Shown here: one piece after another, positions 17,291-25,595 of the stretch
Layout: each line of letters starts with the position of its first letter
Position numbering within the stretch: the stretch's first letter is position 1
Assembly: GCA_023387735.1 (NCBI GenBank)
Contig: JAEWHP010000043.1
Span: forward strand, 1-64,000
Origin: Pseudomonadota bacterium
GTDB lineage: Bacteria > Pseudomonadota > Alphaproteobacteria > Rhizobiales > Xanthobacteraceae
Length of the DNA stretch: 64,000 nt
Reading direction: 5' to 3'
Notes under the pieces: model-generated
Database searches by the model: none
Told to the model about the DNA's origin: nothing
The model's input: the letters and a program-made list of their open reading frames with translations, nothing else
Made by a program: the position numbers and the translations under genes

Positions 17291-17949
17291 CACACCGCCT
17301 CCAGATAGGGCTCAAACGCGTCGATCGATATCTTCACGGTCGGATCGGCGTCCGGGCCCCATAGCTCGTGGCCGTCGAACACGACCGTGTAGAGCCATTG
17401 CGGGTGCTCGCCGGCCTCCATCGCGGCCGTATCCGGAAAGACGTGGCAGCCGTGATCGCGCTCCACCACGCCGACATGGCCGCGCACATAGCGCGGCAGC
17501 CGGGTGTGAGTTGCCGGGTGAATGTTCTTGGCGCGCACGCGATCGCCGGGCTTGAACTTCGCGGCTGCGGGGGCGGGGCGGCCGAACTTGCCGCGCACCA
17601 TGACGCGCTCGACATCGTTCAACGCGAACTTGCCGTGCTTGAGCGGCTTCGGCGGTTGCACGGCGTGACCGGCAGCAACTTCCTCGGCGGCGATAAAACC
17701 CTTGTCGACCAGCATGTCTTCGAGGCCGAGAAACCATTTCTTGTAGTACGAACTCGCGAGATAGACGTGCGGCGGCAGCATCTCGCGATAGAAGCGCGAC
17801 GTATCGATGTTGAAGGCACCGGCGGCGCCCATCGCCCGCACCATGGCCAGCACGCGCGCTTCCCACTCGGTGTGGAACATCGGCTCGTTCGGCTCCGGCT
17901 CGACCTTGCCGAAACCGTCCATGCCGCCCATGTCGTGAACGCCGTTCAC
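17290..17949 (-). CDS. nthB: Nitrile hydratase subunit beta
   Basis: The beta subunit pairs with alpha to hydrate nitriles to amides in the cytoplasm. The 219-aa product opens with NGVHDMGGMDGFGKV, the family hallmark, which fixes a GTG start at 17949 that overlaps the alpha-subunit TGA by 4 nt (GTGA). Further features are EWEARVLAMVRAMGAAG, the conserved SYYKKWFLGLEDML, and the C-terminal SH3-like barrel with FKPGDRVRAKN and LYTVVFDGHELWG. Length is normal. The longer upstream frame lies entirely over the alpha gene and is an artefact. Confidence 0.95.
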   Translation of the reverse strand: MNGVHDMGGMDGFGKVEPEPNEPMFHTEWEARVLAMVRAMGAAGAFNIDTSRFYREMLPPHVYLASSYYKKWFLGLEDMLVDKGFIAAEEVAAGHAVQPPKPLKHGKFALNDVERVMVRGKFGRPAPAAAKFKPGDRVRAKNIHPATHTRLPRYVRGHVGVVERDHGCHVFPDTAAMEAGEHPQWLYTVVFDGHELWGPDADPTVKISIDAFEPYLEAV

Positions 17950-18593
17950 GACGGCGATCCCGGCGTTTTCGGAAATCCCGTGCCGATCATGGAGTCGCGC
18001 GTGACGAGCTCGGCGAGCTGCTGTTCGCTCCATCCCTCGGTGCCCTCGGGCCGCATCGGCAACACCAGGAAGCGCGTCTCGGCGGTCGAATCCCAAACCC
18101 TGATCTCGGTCTCCTTCGGCAGGCTGACGCCGAAGTCGGCAAGCACGCCGCGCGGATCTTTCACCGCGCGCGACCGGTAGGGCGCGGCCTTGTACCAGAC
18201 CGGCGGCAGCCCGAGCATTTCCCAGGGGTAACAGGAGCACAGCGTGCACACGACCATGTTGTGGCGCTGCGGCGTGTTCTCGACGGCGACCAGGTGGTCG
18301 CCAACCCGGCTGACGTGGCCGAGCGTACTCACCGCCGCGCTGGCGTCGTCCAGCAGAGCCCGCTTGAACGCAGGGTCCGTCCAGGCCTTGGCGACGACCT
18401 GCGCGCCGTTGTGCGGACCGATTTTGGTCTCGTAGGCCTGAATGATGGCGTCGAGCGCCGCCGGATCGACATAGCCCTTTTCGGTGAGGATCGTCTCCAG
18501 CGCGCGCACGCGCAACTCGGTCTCGGAGAGCTCCGAATGGTCGTGATCGTGGTGGTGATGATGGTCGTGGTGGTCGTGATCGTGGTCGCTCAT
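17946..18593 (-). CDS. nthA: Nitrile hydratase subunit alpha, cobalt type
   Basis: This subunit carries the metal centre. The 215-aa product has the claw-setting motif VCTLCSCYPW with Cys116, Cys119, Ser120 and Cys121; threonine after the first Cys marks the cobalt class rather than the iron class (CSLCSC). Residues 3-19 form an unusual histidine/aspartate run (HDHDHHDHHHHHDHDH) that could bind Co or Ni and is not part of the conserved fold. The order alpha, beta, activator with coupled translation makes a complete enzyme. Physiological substrates are unknown; aldoxime or plant nitrile use is possible for a soil or plant-associated bacterium. A 114-bp gap separates it from the divergent enoyl-CoA hydratase gene. 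Confidence 0.95.
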   Translation of the reverse strand: MSDHDHDHHDHHHHHDHDHSELSETELRVRALETILTEKGYVDPAALDAIIQAYETKIGPHNGAQVVAKAWTDPAFKRALLDDASAAVSTLGHVSRVGDHLVAVENTPQRHNMVVCTLCSCYPWEMLGLPPVWYKAAPYRSRAVKDPRGVLADFGVSLPKETEIRVWDSTAETRFLVLPMRPEGTEGWSEQQLAELVTRDSMIGTGFPKTPGSPS

Positions 18594-18707
18594 GCGGTCA
18601 GGATAGTCGCAAAATCCGGGCTATGTCGAGCCGATGGATGTGCTTGCCCTTCCGCCCGCATTCTGCGCTAAGGTTTCGGGAAAACCTCAGGGAAGGGAGG
18701 CAATGCG

Positions 18708-19511
18708 TTGGCCGAGTTTGTAAAAATCGAGAAGGGCCTGGGGCCGGAGGGCCGCATTGCGGTGGTGCGGTTCGACCGCGGCGACGGCATCAATGCGCTG
18801 TCGCCGGAGGCGCTGCGCCAGCTCACCGACGCCGCCCGTAGCTTCGAGGATGACGACAAGACCTCGGTCGTGGTGCTGACCGGCGCGAAGACATTCAGCG
18901 CCGGCTTCGACCTCAAGGACCCCGAAGGCCGCTCGCGAAAATCCATGGATCTCGGCACGTTGCGCCGGCATCTAAAACTGGGACCGCGGCTGACGCGCGC
19001 CTGGCAGGAGATGGAACAGATCACGATCGGCGCCATCGAAGGCTTTTGTGTCGGCGGCGGCGTGGCGCTAGCGGTGGCGCTGGATTTCCGCGTCATGGCC
19101 CGCGACGCCCATATGCGCGTGCCCGAGATCGGGCTCGGCATGAACATGAGCTGGCAGAGCGTGCCGCGGATGCTGCATCTGATGGGACCGGCGCGCACCA
19201 AGCAGGCGGTCATCCTGGCCGACCAGCGCATCTCGGCCACTGAAGCCTATGAATTGCGCTTGGTGGAAGAGGTGGCCGAGCCCGGCAAGGCGTTCGATGC
19301 CGCCATGGCGCTCGCCGCCAAGGTCGCCGCCCAGCCGCCGCTGTCGGTCGCCATGACCAAGCTGACGGTCAACCGCCTGGCGCATGCGCTCGACGATCTG
19401 GCGAGCCACATGGACGTCGATCAGTTTGCGCTCGCGAGCATGAGCGAGGACCACAAGGAAGGCGTGGAGGCGTTCCTCGGCCGCCGAAAGCCACATTTCA
19501 GGGGCAGATAA
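18708..19511 (+). CDS. Enoyl-CoA hydratase/isomerase family protein
   Basis: The 267-aa crotonase-fold product probably acts on an acyl-CoA in fatty acid or aromatic acid breakdown. The oxyanion-hole segments are AKTFSAGFDLKD and EGFCVGGGVALAVALD; the usual catalytic glutamate region reads VPEIGLGMNMSW. The exact reaction cannot be set from sequence. A TTG start at 18708 is used: a GGGAGG site lies 8-13 nt upstream and the only nearby ATG is out of frame and stops at once. A rhodanese gene follows after 30 bp, possibly co-transcribed. Confidence 0.85.
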   Translation: MAEFVKIEKGLGPEGRIAVVRFDRGDGINALSPEALRQLTDAARSFEDDDKTSVVVLTGAKTFSAGFDLKDPEGRSRKSMDLGTLRRHLKLGPRLTRAWQEMEQITIGAIEGFCVGGGVALAVALDFRVMARDAHMRVPEIGLGMNMSWQSVPRMLHLMGPARTKQAVILADQRISATEAYELRLVEEVAEPGKAFDAAMALAAKVAAQPPLSVAMTKLTVNRLAHALDDLASHMDVDQFALASMSEDHKEGVEAFLGRRKPHFRGR

Positions 19512-19541
19512 GTCCGCACGATCACTTCAGGGAGAAGCAAT

Positions 19542-19919
19542 ATGAAAACAGTGCAAGCGATGTTGGCGGAAGCCGAAGCGGAAGTGCCGCGTATCAGCCC
19601 GGATGAAGCCAAGGGATTGGTTGGCAAGCCCGATGTGCTGTTCCTCGACGTCCGCGAGCCCGCGGAGGTCGCAACCACGGGCAAGGTGCCGGGCGCGCTT
19701 GCCGTGCCGCGCGGTCTTGTGGAATTCCGGGCCGACCCGAATTCGGCGATGCACGACGCAGCCTTCGACCGCGCCAAGACGGTGGTCGCGTATTGCGCTT
19801 CAGGCGGCCGCTCAGCGCTCGTCGGCAAGACCCTCAAGGAGATGGGTTATTCCAATGTGCGCAATCTCGGCGGCTTCAAGGGCTGGCTGGATGCGGGCGG
19901 CGACGTGGAAAAGGCCTGA
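19542..19919 (+). CDS. Rhodanese-like sulfurtransferase
   Basis: The 125-aa single-domain protein moves sulfane sulfur, for example from thiosulfate to cyanide or to a protein acceptor. It has DVLFLDVREPAEVATTGKVP and the active-site loop YCASGGRS with the catalytic Cys, followed by NVRNLGGFKGW. No signal peptide is visible, so it is cytoplasmic. A ribosome site (GGGAGAAGC) lies just before ATG 19542. Proximity to nitrile hydratase is suggestive of cyanide detoxification but the genes are on opposite strands and separated by another gene. Confidence 0.9.
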   Translation: MKTVQAMLAEAEAEVPRISPDEAKGLVGKPDVLFLDVREPAEVATTGKVPGALAVPRGLVEFRADPNSAMHDAAFDRAKTVVAYCASGGRSALVGKTLKEMGYSNVRNLGGFKGWLDAGGDVEKA

Positions 19920-20229
19920 TCGCGCTTCCAGGCGCTTCCCAGGCAGCGACGTTTAATGGCGCGGCTCCCGGTGTGGGGGCCGCATCTATAATTCGCATAA
20001 GGTATATTATGGAATATCTTTATCTGTAGTTTGATCAGATATTTAGCTGGATATTCTGCCACACAAGGCCATTAGACGGCTCTCCAGGCGTTGGTTTTGC
20101 TCCAGGCAATCCTGCTACGCCAAAGCCTGTGTTGCCGCCGCTGGCGGACGCTGCAATAAGCCGCGGGTAGATCGCTGGCGACTCGTGACGGGCCGTCTCA
20201 AGAACAACAACCCTCAAGGGAGAAACCTA
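19920..20229 (+). promoter_or_regulatory. AT-rich promoter region of the TRAP transporter operon
   Basis: No gene is seen in this 310-bp gap. From about 19985 to 20055 the sequence drops sharply in GC compared with the rest of the window and contains TATAATTCGCATAAGGTATA and an imperfect hairpin centred near 20013 (GGTATATT paired with AATATCTT). This is the best candidate for promoter and operator of the transporter. Before the dctP-like gene AAGGGAG at 20216-20222 is the ribosome binding site. Confidence 0.4.
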
Positions 20230-21249
20230 ATGAGCTTTTCACGACGCACGATTCTCAAGGCTTCCGCGGCGTCAGCGGTTCTGGGCGGCATCGGCGCACC
20301 GTTGGTGGCGCGGGCCCAGACTGCCGAATTTACCTACAAATACGCCAATAATCTCCCTGACGGACATCCCATGAACGCCCGCGCCAAGGAGATGGCGGCG
20401 GCGATCAAGGCCGAGACCAATGGCCGGTTCGACCTGCAGATTTTCCCCAACAACCAGCTCGGTTCCGACACCGACATGCTGAGCCAGATCCGGTCCGGCG
20501 GCGTCGAGTTTTTCACGCTGTCGGGGCTGATCCTGGCCACGCTGGTGCCGGCGGCATCGATCAGCGGCATCGGCTTCGCGTTCCCGGACTACGACACGGT
20601 CTGGAAGGCCATGGACGGGGGCCTGGGCGCCCATATTCGCGGCGAGATCGCCAAGTCCAACCTCGTGGTGATGGAAAAGATCTGGGACAACGGCTTCCGC
20701 CAGACGACCTCGTCGACCAGGCCGATCAATGGCCCTGAGGACTTCAAGGGCTTCAAGATCCGCGTGCCGGTGTCGCCGCTCTGGACCTCCATGTTCAAGG
20801 CGTTCGATGCAGCGCCCGCCTCGATCAATTTCAGCGAGGTTTACTCGGCGCTGCAGACCAAGATCGTCGAGGGCCAGGAAAATCCCCTGGCGATCATCTC
20901 GACGGCAAAACTGTACGAGGTGCAGAAATACTGCTCGCTGACGAACCACATGTGGGACGGCTTCTGGTTCCTGGCCAACCGCCGGGCCTGGGAGAAGCTT
21001 CCCGAGGACGTGCGCGCAATCGTGGCGAAGAACATCAATGCGGCCGGCGTCAAGGAGCGCGAGGACGTCGCCAAGCTGAACGCCGGACTGCAGCAGGAAC
21101 TGGCCGGCAAGGGTCTCGTATTCAACCAGCCTACCGTGACGCCCTTCCGCGACAAGCTCCGCTCGGCGGGCTTCTACGCGGAATGGAAAGGCAAATACGG
21201 CGACCAGGCCTGGGACCTGCTCGAAAAGTCCGTCGGCAAGCTGTCCTAA
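20230..21249 (+). CDS. TRAP transporter substrate-binding protein (DctP family)
   Basis: This periplasmic receptor captures an organic acid and hands it to the membrane permease encoded next. The 339-aa product starts with a twin-arginine signal peptide (MSFSRRTILKASAASAV, cleavage near VARAQ) and has DctP family features: YKYANNLPDGHPMNARAKEM, FPNNQLGSDTDMLSQI, and VYSALQTKIVEGQENP. The start at 20230 follows AAGGGAG and leaves the twin-arginine motif at the correct place. The ligand is not known; the acyl-CoA ligase downstream suggests a carboxylic acid. Confidence 0.92.
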   Translation: MSFSRRTILKASAASAVLGGIGAPLVARAQTAEFTYKYANNLPDGHPMNARAKEMAAAIKAETNGRFDLQIFPNNQLGSDTDMLSQIRSGGVEFFTLSGLILATLVPAASISGIGFAFPDYDTVWKAMDGGLGAHIRGEIAKSNLVVMEKIWDNGFRQTTSSTRPINGPEDFKGFKIRVPVSPLWTSMFKAFDAAPASINFSEVYSALQTKIVEGQENPLAIISTAKLYEVQKYCSLTNHMWDGFWFLANRRAWEKLPEDVRAIVAKNINAAGVKEREDVAKLNAGLQQELAGKGLVFNQPTVTPFRDKLRSAGFYAEWKGKYGDQAWDLLEKSVGKLS

Positions 21250-21255
21250 GCTGCC

Positions 21256-23157
21256 ATGGCTCACGCCGGCATGACTGAAGTCATGGGCGAGGAGGTGGCT
21301 CAGCCCCCTCCTCGCCGCCGTTCGCTGCTGGCGTCGATCGAGCATACGCTGGGGGTGCTGGTCGAGATACCGGCGGCGCTGCTGGTGGTCGCCGAGATCG
21401 TGATCCTGTTCGCCGGCGTGGTGGCGCGCTACGGGTTTCACCGGCCGCTGATCTGGTCCGACGAACTGGCCTCGATCCTGTTCCTGTGGCTCGCCATGCT
21501 CGGCGCTGCGGTCGCATTCCGGCGCGCCGAGCACATGCGGATGACGGCGGTGGTCGCCAACGCCCGGCCCGCTATGCGCGCCTATCTCGACCTGATCGCA
21601 ACTTCCGCCGCGCTGGCGTTCCTCATCCTGATCGCCTGGCCGGCCTACGAATACGCCTACGAGGAGAGCTACATCACGACGCCGGCGCTGCAGATCGCCA
21701 ATGTCTGGCGCGCCGCGGCGCTGCCGGTCGGTATTTTCCTGATGGCGATGTTTGCATTCCTGCGGCTGCTGCAGGCCCGAAAGCCGCGCATCGTGCTGGG
21801 CGCGATCCTGACGGTCGTCCTGGTGATCGGGGTATTCTGGCTGCTCCGGGGCGCGTTGAAGCCGCTTGGCAATCTCAACCTGATCATCTTCTTTGTCGGC
21901 GTCGCCGGCTTCTGCGTGTTCGCCGGCGTGCCGATCGCGTTCGGATTCGGGCTTGCGACCTACGGCTATCTGGCGCTGACGACGGGCACGCCGCTGATGG
22001 TTCTGGTCGGCCGCATGGACGAAGGCATGAGCCATCTGATCCTGTTGTCGGTGCCGCTGTTCGTGTTCCTGGGGCTCCTGATCGAGATGACCGGCATGGC
22101 GCGCGCCATGGTGGCGTTCCTGGCGAGCCTGCTCGGACACGTCCGCGGCGGGCTGCATTATGTGCTGGTCGGCGCCATGTACCTGGTCTCGGGCATTTCG
22201 GGCTCCAAGGCGGCCGACATGGCAGCCGTGGCGCCGGTGCTGTTTCCGGAAATGAAGGCCCGCGGCGCCAAACCGGGCGATCTGGTCGCCCTGCTCTCCG
22301 CGACCGGCGCGCAGACCGAGACCATTCCACCGAGCCTCGTGCTGATCACGATCGGCTCGGTTACCGGCGTTTCGATCGCGGCGCTGTTCACCGGCGGCTT
22401 GATGCCGGGCCTGGTGCTGGCGATCACGCTGTCGGCGCTGGTGTGGTGGCGTTACCGGAACGAGGATCTGCGGCACGTCACGCGGGCCAGCGGCGGCGAA
22501 ATCGTCCGCGCCTTTGCCATTGCCCTGCCCGCCATCGCGCTGCCGTTCGTGATCCGTTATGCCGTGGTCGAGGGCATCGCGACCGCCACGGAAGTCTCCA
22601 CGATCGGCATCGTCTACGCCTTCGTGGTCGGCTACCTGATCTACGGGCTCTACATCTACCGCAATTTCGACTGGCGGCGGATCATGCCCATGCTGGTCGA
22701 GACCGCGTGCCTGTCCGGGGCGATCCTTTTGATCATCGGCTGCGCCACCGGCATGGCCTGGGGTCTCACGCAATCGGGATTTTCACGGACGCTGGCGGCC
22801 GCCATGACCGGCCTGCCCGGCGGCTCGGCGACCTTCATCGCGGTATCGATCGTGGCGTTCGTTATTCTGGGGAGCGTGCTCGAGGGTATTCCGGCGATCG
22901 TGTTGTTCGGGCCGCTGCTGTTTCCGATCGCCCGCACCGTCGGCGTCCATGAAGTCCACTATGCGATGATCGTGATCCTCGCGATGGGCATCGGACTATT
23001 CGCACCGCCCTTCGGAGTGGGCTATTATGCCGCCTGCGCCATCGGACGCGTCGATCCGGCCGAGGGTATCCGGCCGATCTGGGGCTACCTGCTGGCGCTG
23101 ATGGTCGGACTGATCATCGTGGCGATCTTCCCGTGGATTTCCATCGGGTTCTTGTAA
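21256..23157 (+). CDS. TRAP transporter permease, fused small and large subunits (DctQM)
   Basis: The 633-aa membrane protein joins the DctQ-type small subunit (residues about 30-180, four membrane segments with PLIWSDELASILFLW) to the DctM-type large subunit (from about 205, about 12 segments with GFGLATYGYLAL, PLFVFLGLLIEMTGMA, SGISGSKAADMAAVAP and LFAPPFGVGYYAACAIG). Such transporters use a sodium gradient and need the periplasmic receptor. It begins 6 bp after the receptor gene. The next gene, an acyl-CoA ligase, begins 29 bp downstream, so the three form one operon. Confidence 0.93.
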   Translation: MAHAGMTEVMGEEVAQPPPRRRSLLASIEHTLGVLVEIPAALLVVAEIVILFAGVVARYGFHRPLIWSDELASILFLWLAMLGAAVAFRRAEHMRMTAVVANARPAMRAYLDLIATSAALAFLILIAWPAYEYAYEESYITTPALQIANVWRAAALPVGIFLMAMFAFLRLLQARKPRIVLGAILTVVLVIGVFWLLRGALKPLGNLNLIIFFVGVAGFCVFAGVPIAFGFGLATYGYLALTTGTPLMVLVGRMDEGMSHLILLSVPLFVFLGLLIEMTGMARAMVAFLASLLGHVRGGLHYVLVGAMYLVSGISGSKAADMAAVAPVLFPEMKARGAKPGDLVALLSATGAQTETIPPSLVLITIGSVTGVSIAALFTGGLMPGLVLAITLSALVWWRYRNEDLRHVTRASGGEIVRAFAIALPAIALPFVIRYAVVEGIATATEVSTIGIVYAFVVGYLIYGLYIYRNFDWRRIMPMLVETACLSGAILLIIGCATGMAWGLTQSGFSRTLAAAMTGLPGGSATFIAVSIVAFVILGSVLEGIPAIVLFGPLLFPIARTVGVHEVHYAMIVILAMGIGLFAPPFGVGYYAACAIGRVDPAEGIRPIWGYLLALMVGLIIVAIFPWISIGFL

Positions 23158-23186
23158 GTCAAATTCTTTCAGATGGGACAAAGCCG

Positions 23187-24836
23187 ATGAGCCAAGCCCA
23201 GAACCAGTACGCAATCGGATTGGACAAGACGCCGGCGAACTACGTGCCGCTGTCGCCGCTGAGTTTTCTCGCCCGCACCGCCGCCGTCTATCCCGATCAT
23301 GTCAGCGCGGTCTATGAGGGCCGCAGCTTCACATGGGCGGAGACTTACGAGCGCTGCCGGCGGTTCGCATCATGGCTCGCCGACCGGGGCATCGGCATCG
23401 GCGATACGGTGGCGGCGATGCTGCCGAATATCCCTGCCATGAACGAGGTGCATTTCGCGGTGCCGATGGCGGGCGCCGTGCTGAACGCGCTGAACATCCG
23501 GCTCGATGCGCCCTCAATCGCGTTCCAGCTCGACCATGGCGGCGCAAAGATCATCCTGGTCGATCCGGAGTTCTCCGGCGTGATTGCGGAAGCGCTGACG
23601 CTGATGAAGGATCCGAAACCTTTCGTGGTCGACGTAGACGATGCGGCGTTTGCGAGCGGCACGCGCATCGGCGAAATCGAATACGAGGCGGCGGTCGCCG
23701 CTGGCGATCCCGGCTTCGTCGCAAGACTGCCGGCCGACGAATGGGACGCGATCGCGCTGAGCTATACGTCAGGCACGACGGGCAATCCGAAGGGCGTCGT
23801 GACCCATCACCGCGGCGCCTATCTCAATGCGGTCAGCAATATCCTGGCCGGCAATCTCGGGCAGCATCCGGTGTATCTCTGGACGCTGCCGATGTTCCAT
23901 TGCAACGGCTGGTGCTTCCCTTGGACGATAGCGGCCACCGCCGGCATCAATGTCTGCTTGCGCAAGGTCGATCCGGCGAAGATCTTCGAACTGATCCCGC
24001 AGCACGGCGTCACCCACATGTGCGGCGCGCCGATCGTCTACAACACGCTGATCAATGCGCCCGGCGCACCGAAGGGCAAGGCCGCCCGCGCAGTGGTCGG
24101 GCTGATCGCGGGCGCAGCGCCTCCGGTCGCCGTGCTCGAAGGCGCCGAAAGCATCGGCATCAAGCTGACGCATGTCTACGGGCTGACCGAAGTCTACGGC
24201 CCTGCCTCCGTCTGCGCCGAACAGCCGGGCTGGGATGAACTGCCCGCCGAACAGCGCGCGCAACTGAAGCGCCGGCAGGGTGTTCCCTACCCGCTCGAGG
24301 AGGCCGTCACCGTGCTCGATCCCGAAACCATGCGGGAAGTGCCGCGTGACGGCGAGACCATCGGCGAGGTGATGTTCCGCGGCAATATCGTCATGAAGGG
24401 CTATCTGAAGAACGAGAAGGCCACGCAGGAGGCCTTCGCCGGCGGCTGGTTCCATACCGGCGATCTCGGCGTGCTCGACGAGCACGGCTACGTCATCATC
24501 AAGGACCGCTCCAAGGACATCATCATATCCGGCGGCGAGAACATCTCGTCGGTCGAGGTCGAGGACATCCTCTACAAGCACCCGGCCGTGCTGTTCGCCG
24601 CCGTGGTCGCCAAGCCCGATCCCAAATGGGGTGAAGTGCCCTGCGCCTTCGTCGAACTGAAGGACGGTGCCAAGGCGACGGAGGCCGAGATCATCACCTT
24701 CTGCCGCGGACACATGTCCGGCTTCAAGACGCCGAAGTCGGTCGTGTTCGGACCGATCCCGAAGACGTCCACCGGCAAGATCCAGAAGTTCATGCTACGC
24801 AACCAGGTGGACTCGGCGAAGGCGATTTCGGCGTGA
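23187..24836 (+). CDS. Acyl-CoA synthetase (AMP-forming, DmdB-like)
   Basis: The 549-aa ligase activates a carboxylic acid with ATP and CoA through an acyl-adenylate. It has the ATP loop SYTSGTTGNPKGVVTHHRG, the A5 region THVYGLTEVYGP, GGWFHTGDLGVLD, IIKDRSKDIIISGGENISSVEVE and the C-terminal lysine in KTSTGKIQKFML. Its opening (TPANYVPLSPLSFLARTA) and WTLPMFHCNGWCFPW are shared with medium-chain and methylmercaptopropionate-CoA ligases. The start at 23187 is preferred over an upstream frame that overlaps the permease. Its place after the TRAP genes suggests that it activates the imported acid. Confidence 0.9.
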   Translation: MSQAQNQYAIGLDKTPANYVPLSPLSFLARTAAVYPDHVSAVYEGRSFTWAETYERCRRFASWLADRGIGIGDTVAAMLPNIPAMNEVHFAVPMAGAVLNALNIRLDAPSIAFQLDHGGAKIILVDPEFSGVIAEALTLMKDPKPFVVDVDDAAFASGTRIGEIEYEAAVAAGDPGFVARLPADEWDAIALSYTSGTTGNPKGVVTHHRGAYLNAVSNILAGNLGQHPVYLWTLPMFHCNGWCFPWTIAATAGINVCLRKVDPAKIFELIPQHGVTHMCGAPIVYNTLINAPGAPKGKAARAVVGLIAGAAPPVAVLEGAESIGIKLTHVYGLTEVYGPASVCAEQPGWDELPAEQRAQLKRRQGVPYPLEEAVTVLDPETMREVPRDGETIGEVMFRGNIVMKGYLKNEKATQEAFAGGWFHTGDLGVLDEHGYVIIKDRSKDIIISGGENISSVEVEDILYKHPAVLFAAVVAKPDPKWGEVPCAFVELKDGAKATEAEIITFCRGHMSGFKTPKSVVFGPIPKTSTGKIQKFMLRNQVDSAKAISA

Positions 24837-24847
24837 TTTTGTCGGAT

Positions 24848-24916
24848 GGGTAGCGCGCAGCGAAACCCATCCTGTGGCTGGAGCAAGGAAGTTATGGGTT
24901 TCGCTGCGCGCTACCC
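24848..24916. repeat. Perfect 23-bp inverted repeat, likely bidirectional terminator
   Basis: Arms at 24848-24870 and 24894-24916 are exact reverse complements (GGGTAGCGCGCAGCG... pairing with ...CGCTGCGCGCTACCC) around a 23-nt loop. It lies between the convergent acyl-CoA ligase and monooxygenase-like genes, where it could end both transcripts. The sequence style (ATGGGTTTCGCTGCGC) resembles small repeats scattered in Bradyrhizobium genomes. Confidence 0.75.
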
Positions 24917-24925
24917 TTCCTGCTG

Positions 24926-25555
24926 CTACGGTCGCACCGGCGGATAGTACTGCGGCGCTTCGGTGCGCTCGTACATGCCGTAGTCGCGCATGACCTCGAA
25001 AATGCGGAAGTATTCCGTAGTTGAATCGGCAAACAACCGGGCCCCGAATTCTACGCCGGATGAATGGTCCGGCAGATCTATCAGGTGCGCGAAGTGTCCT
25101 TCGCGATAGACGCTGGCGAAGGCGTCGCTGCGCCATTCGGTCTGCACCGGGAGCGTGGCGCTCTTCGATTCGGCCGTGAGCACGTAAGTTGGCGGACGCC
25201 TCGCGGGATCGTTGTAGGGCGTGCGCCGCTCGGGTTGCCAGACCGGCTGTCCGGGCCTTGCCTCGTGGATCACCTGCGCGACGCGAATGCGATAGTCCGA
25301 AAAAACCTTCTCGCGGCCGATGGTCTGGACCTCATGATGGTGGGCGTGGGCGCGCCAGGCTGTGAGGGCGCCCTCGTCCTGCCATATCTGGTGGGAGAGC
25401 AGCAGGTTCTCCTGCGTCAAGCTCCGGAAGCGATCGATGAAGAGGCAGCCGCCGATGGCTTCGAGGTCGGGTTTCAGCGATGCGGCGAGATTCAGATACT
25501 GATCCCGGTGCCCGGGCCTCGTCTGAACTTCAAAGAACAGACCGATCATCGACAT
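24926..25555 (-). CDS. Antibiotic biosynthesis monooxygenase (ABM) superfamily protein
   Basis: The 209-aa product starts like ABM-fold proteins (MIGLFFEVQTRPGHRDQYL, then CLFIDRFRSLTQENLLLSHQIWQDEGALTAWRAH), a dimeric ferredoxin-like barrel of varied function. The C-terminal half (from about 115) has no family I recognise. No catalytic role can be assigned. Two ATG codons are possible; the one at 25549 has GGAGAG at a better distance than that at 25555. It faces the preceding ligase gene across a palindrome and is followed on its 5' side by an unrelated MBL gene on the same strand. Confidence 0.7.
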   Translation of the reverse strand: MSMIGLFFEVQTRPGHRDQYLNLAASLKPDLEAIGGCLFIDRFRSLTQENLLLSHQIWQDEGALTAWRAHAHHHEVQTIGREKVFSDYRIRVAQVIHEARPGQPVWQPERRTPYNDPARRPPTYVLTAESKSATLPVQTEWRSDAFASVYREGHFAHLIDLPDHSSGVEFGARLFADSTTEYFRIFEVMRDYGMYERTEAPQYYPPVRP

Positions 25556-25595
25556 CTCTCCGCAGCATGCGATCGGGCTTGCGATGCGCGACCGC

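Noticed and set aside
20272..22773. Open frame of 833 codons antisense to the TRAP transporter genes
   Set aside because: Low complexity rich in His, Asp, Arg and Gln, no domain, and it lies fully over two well-recognised genes.
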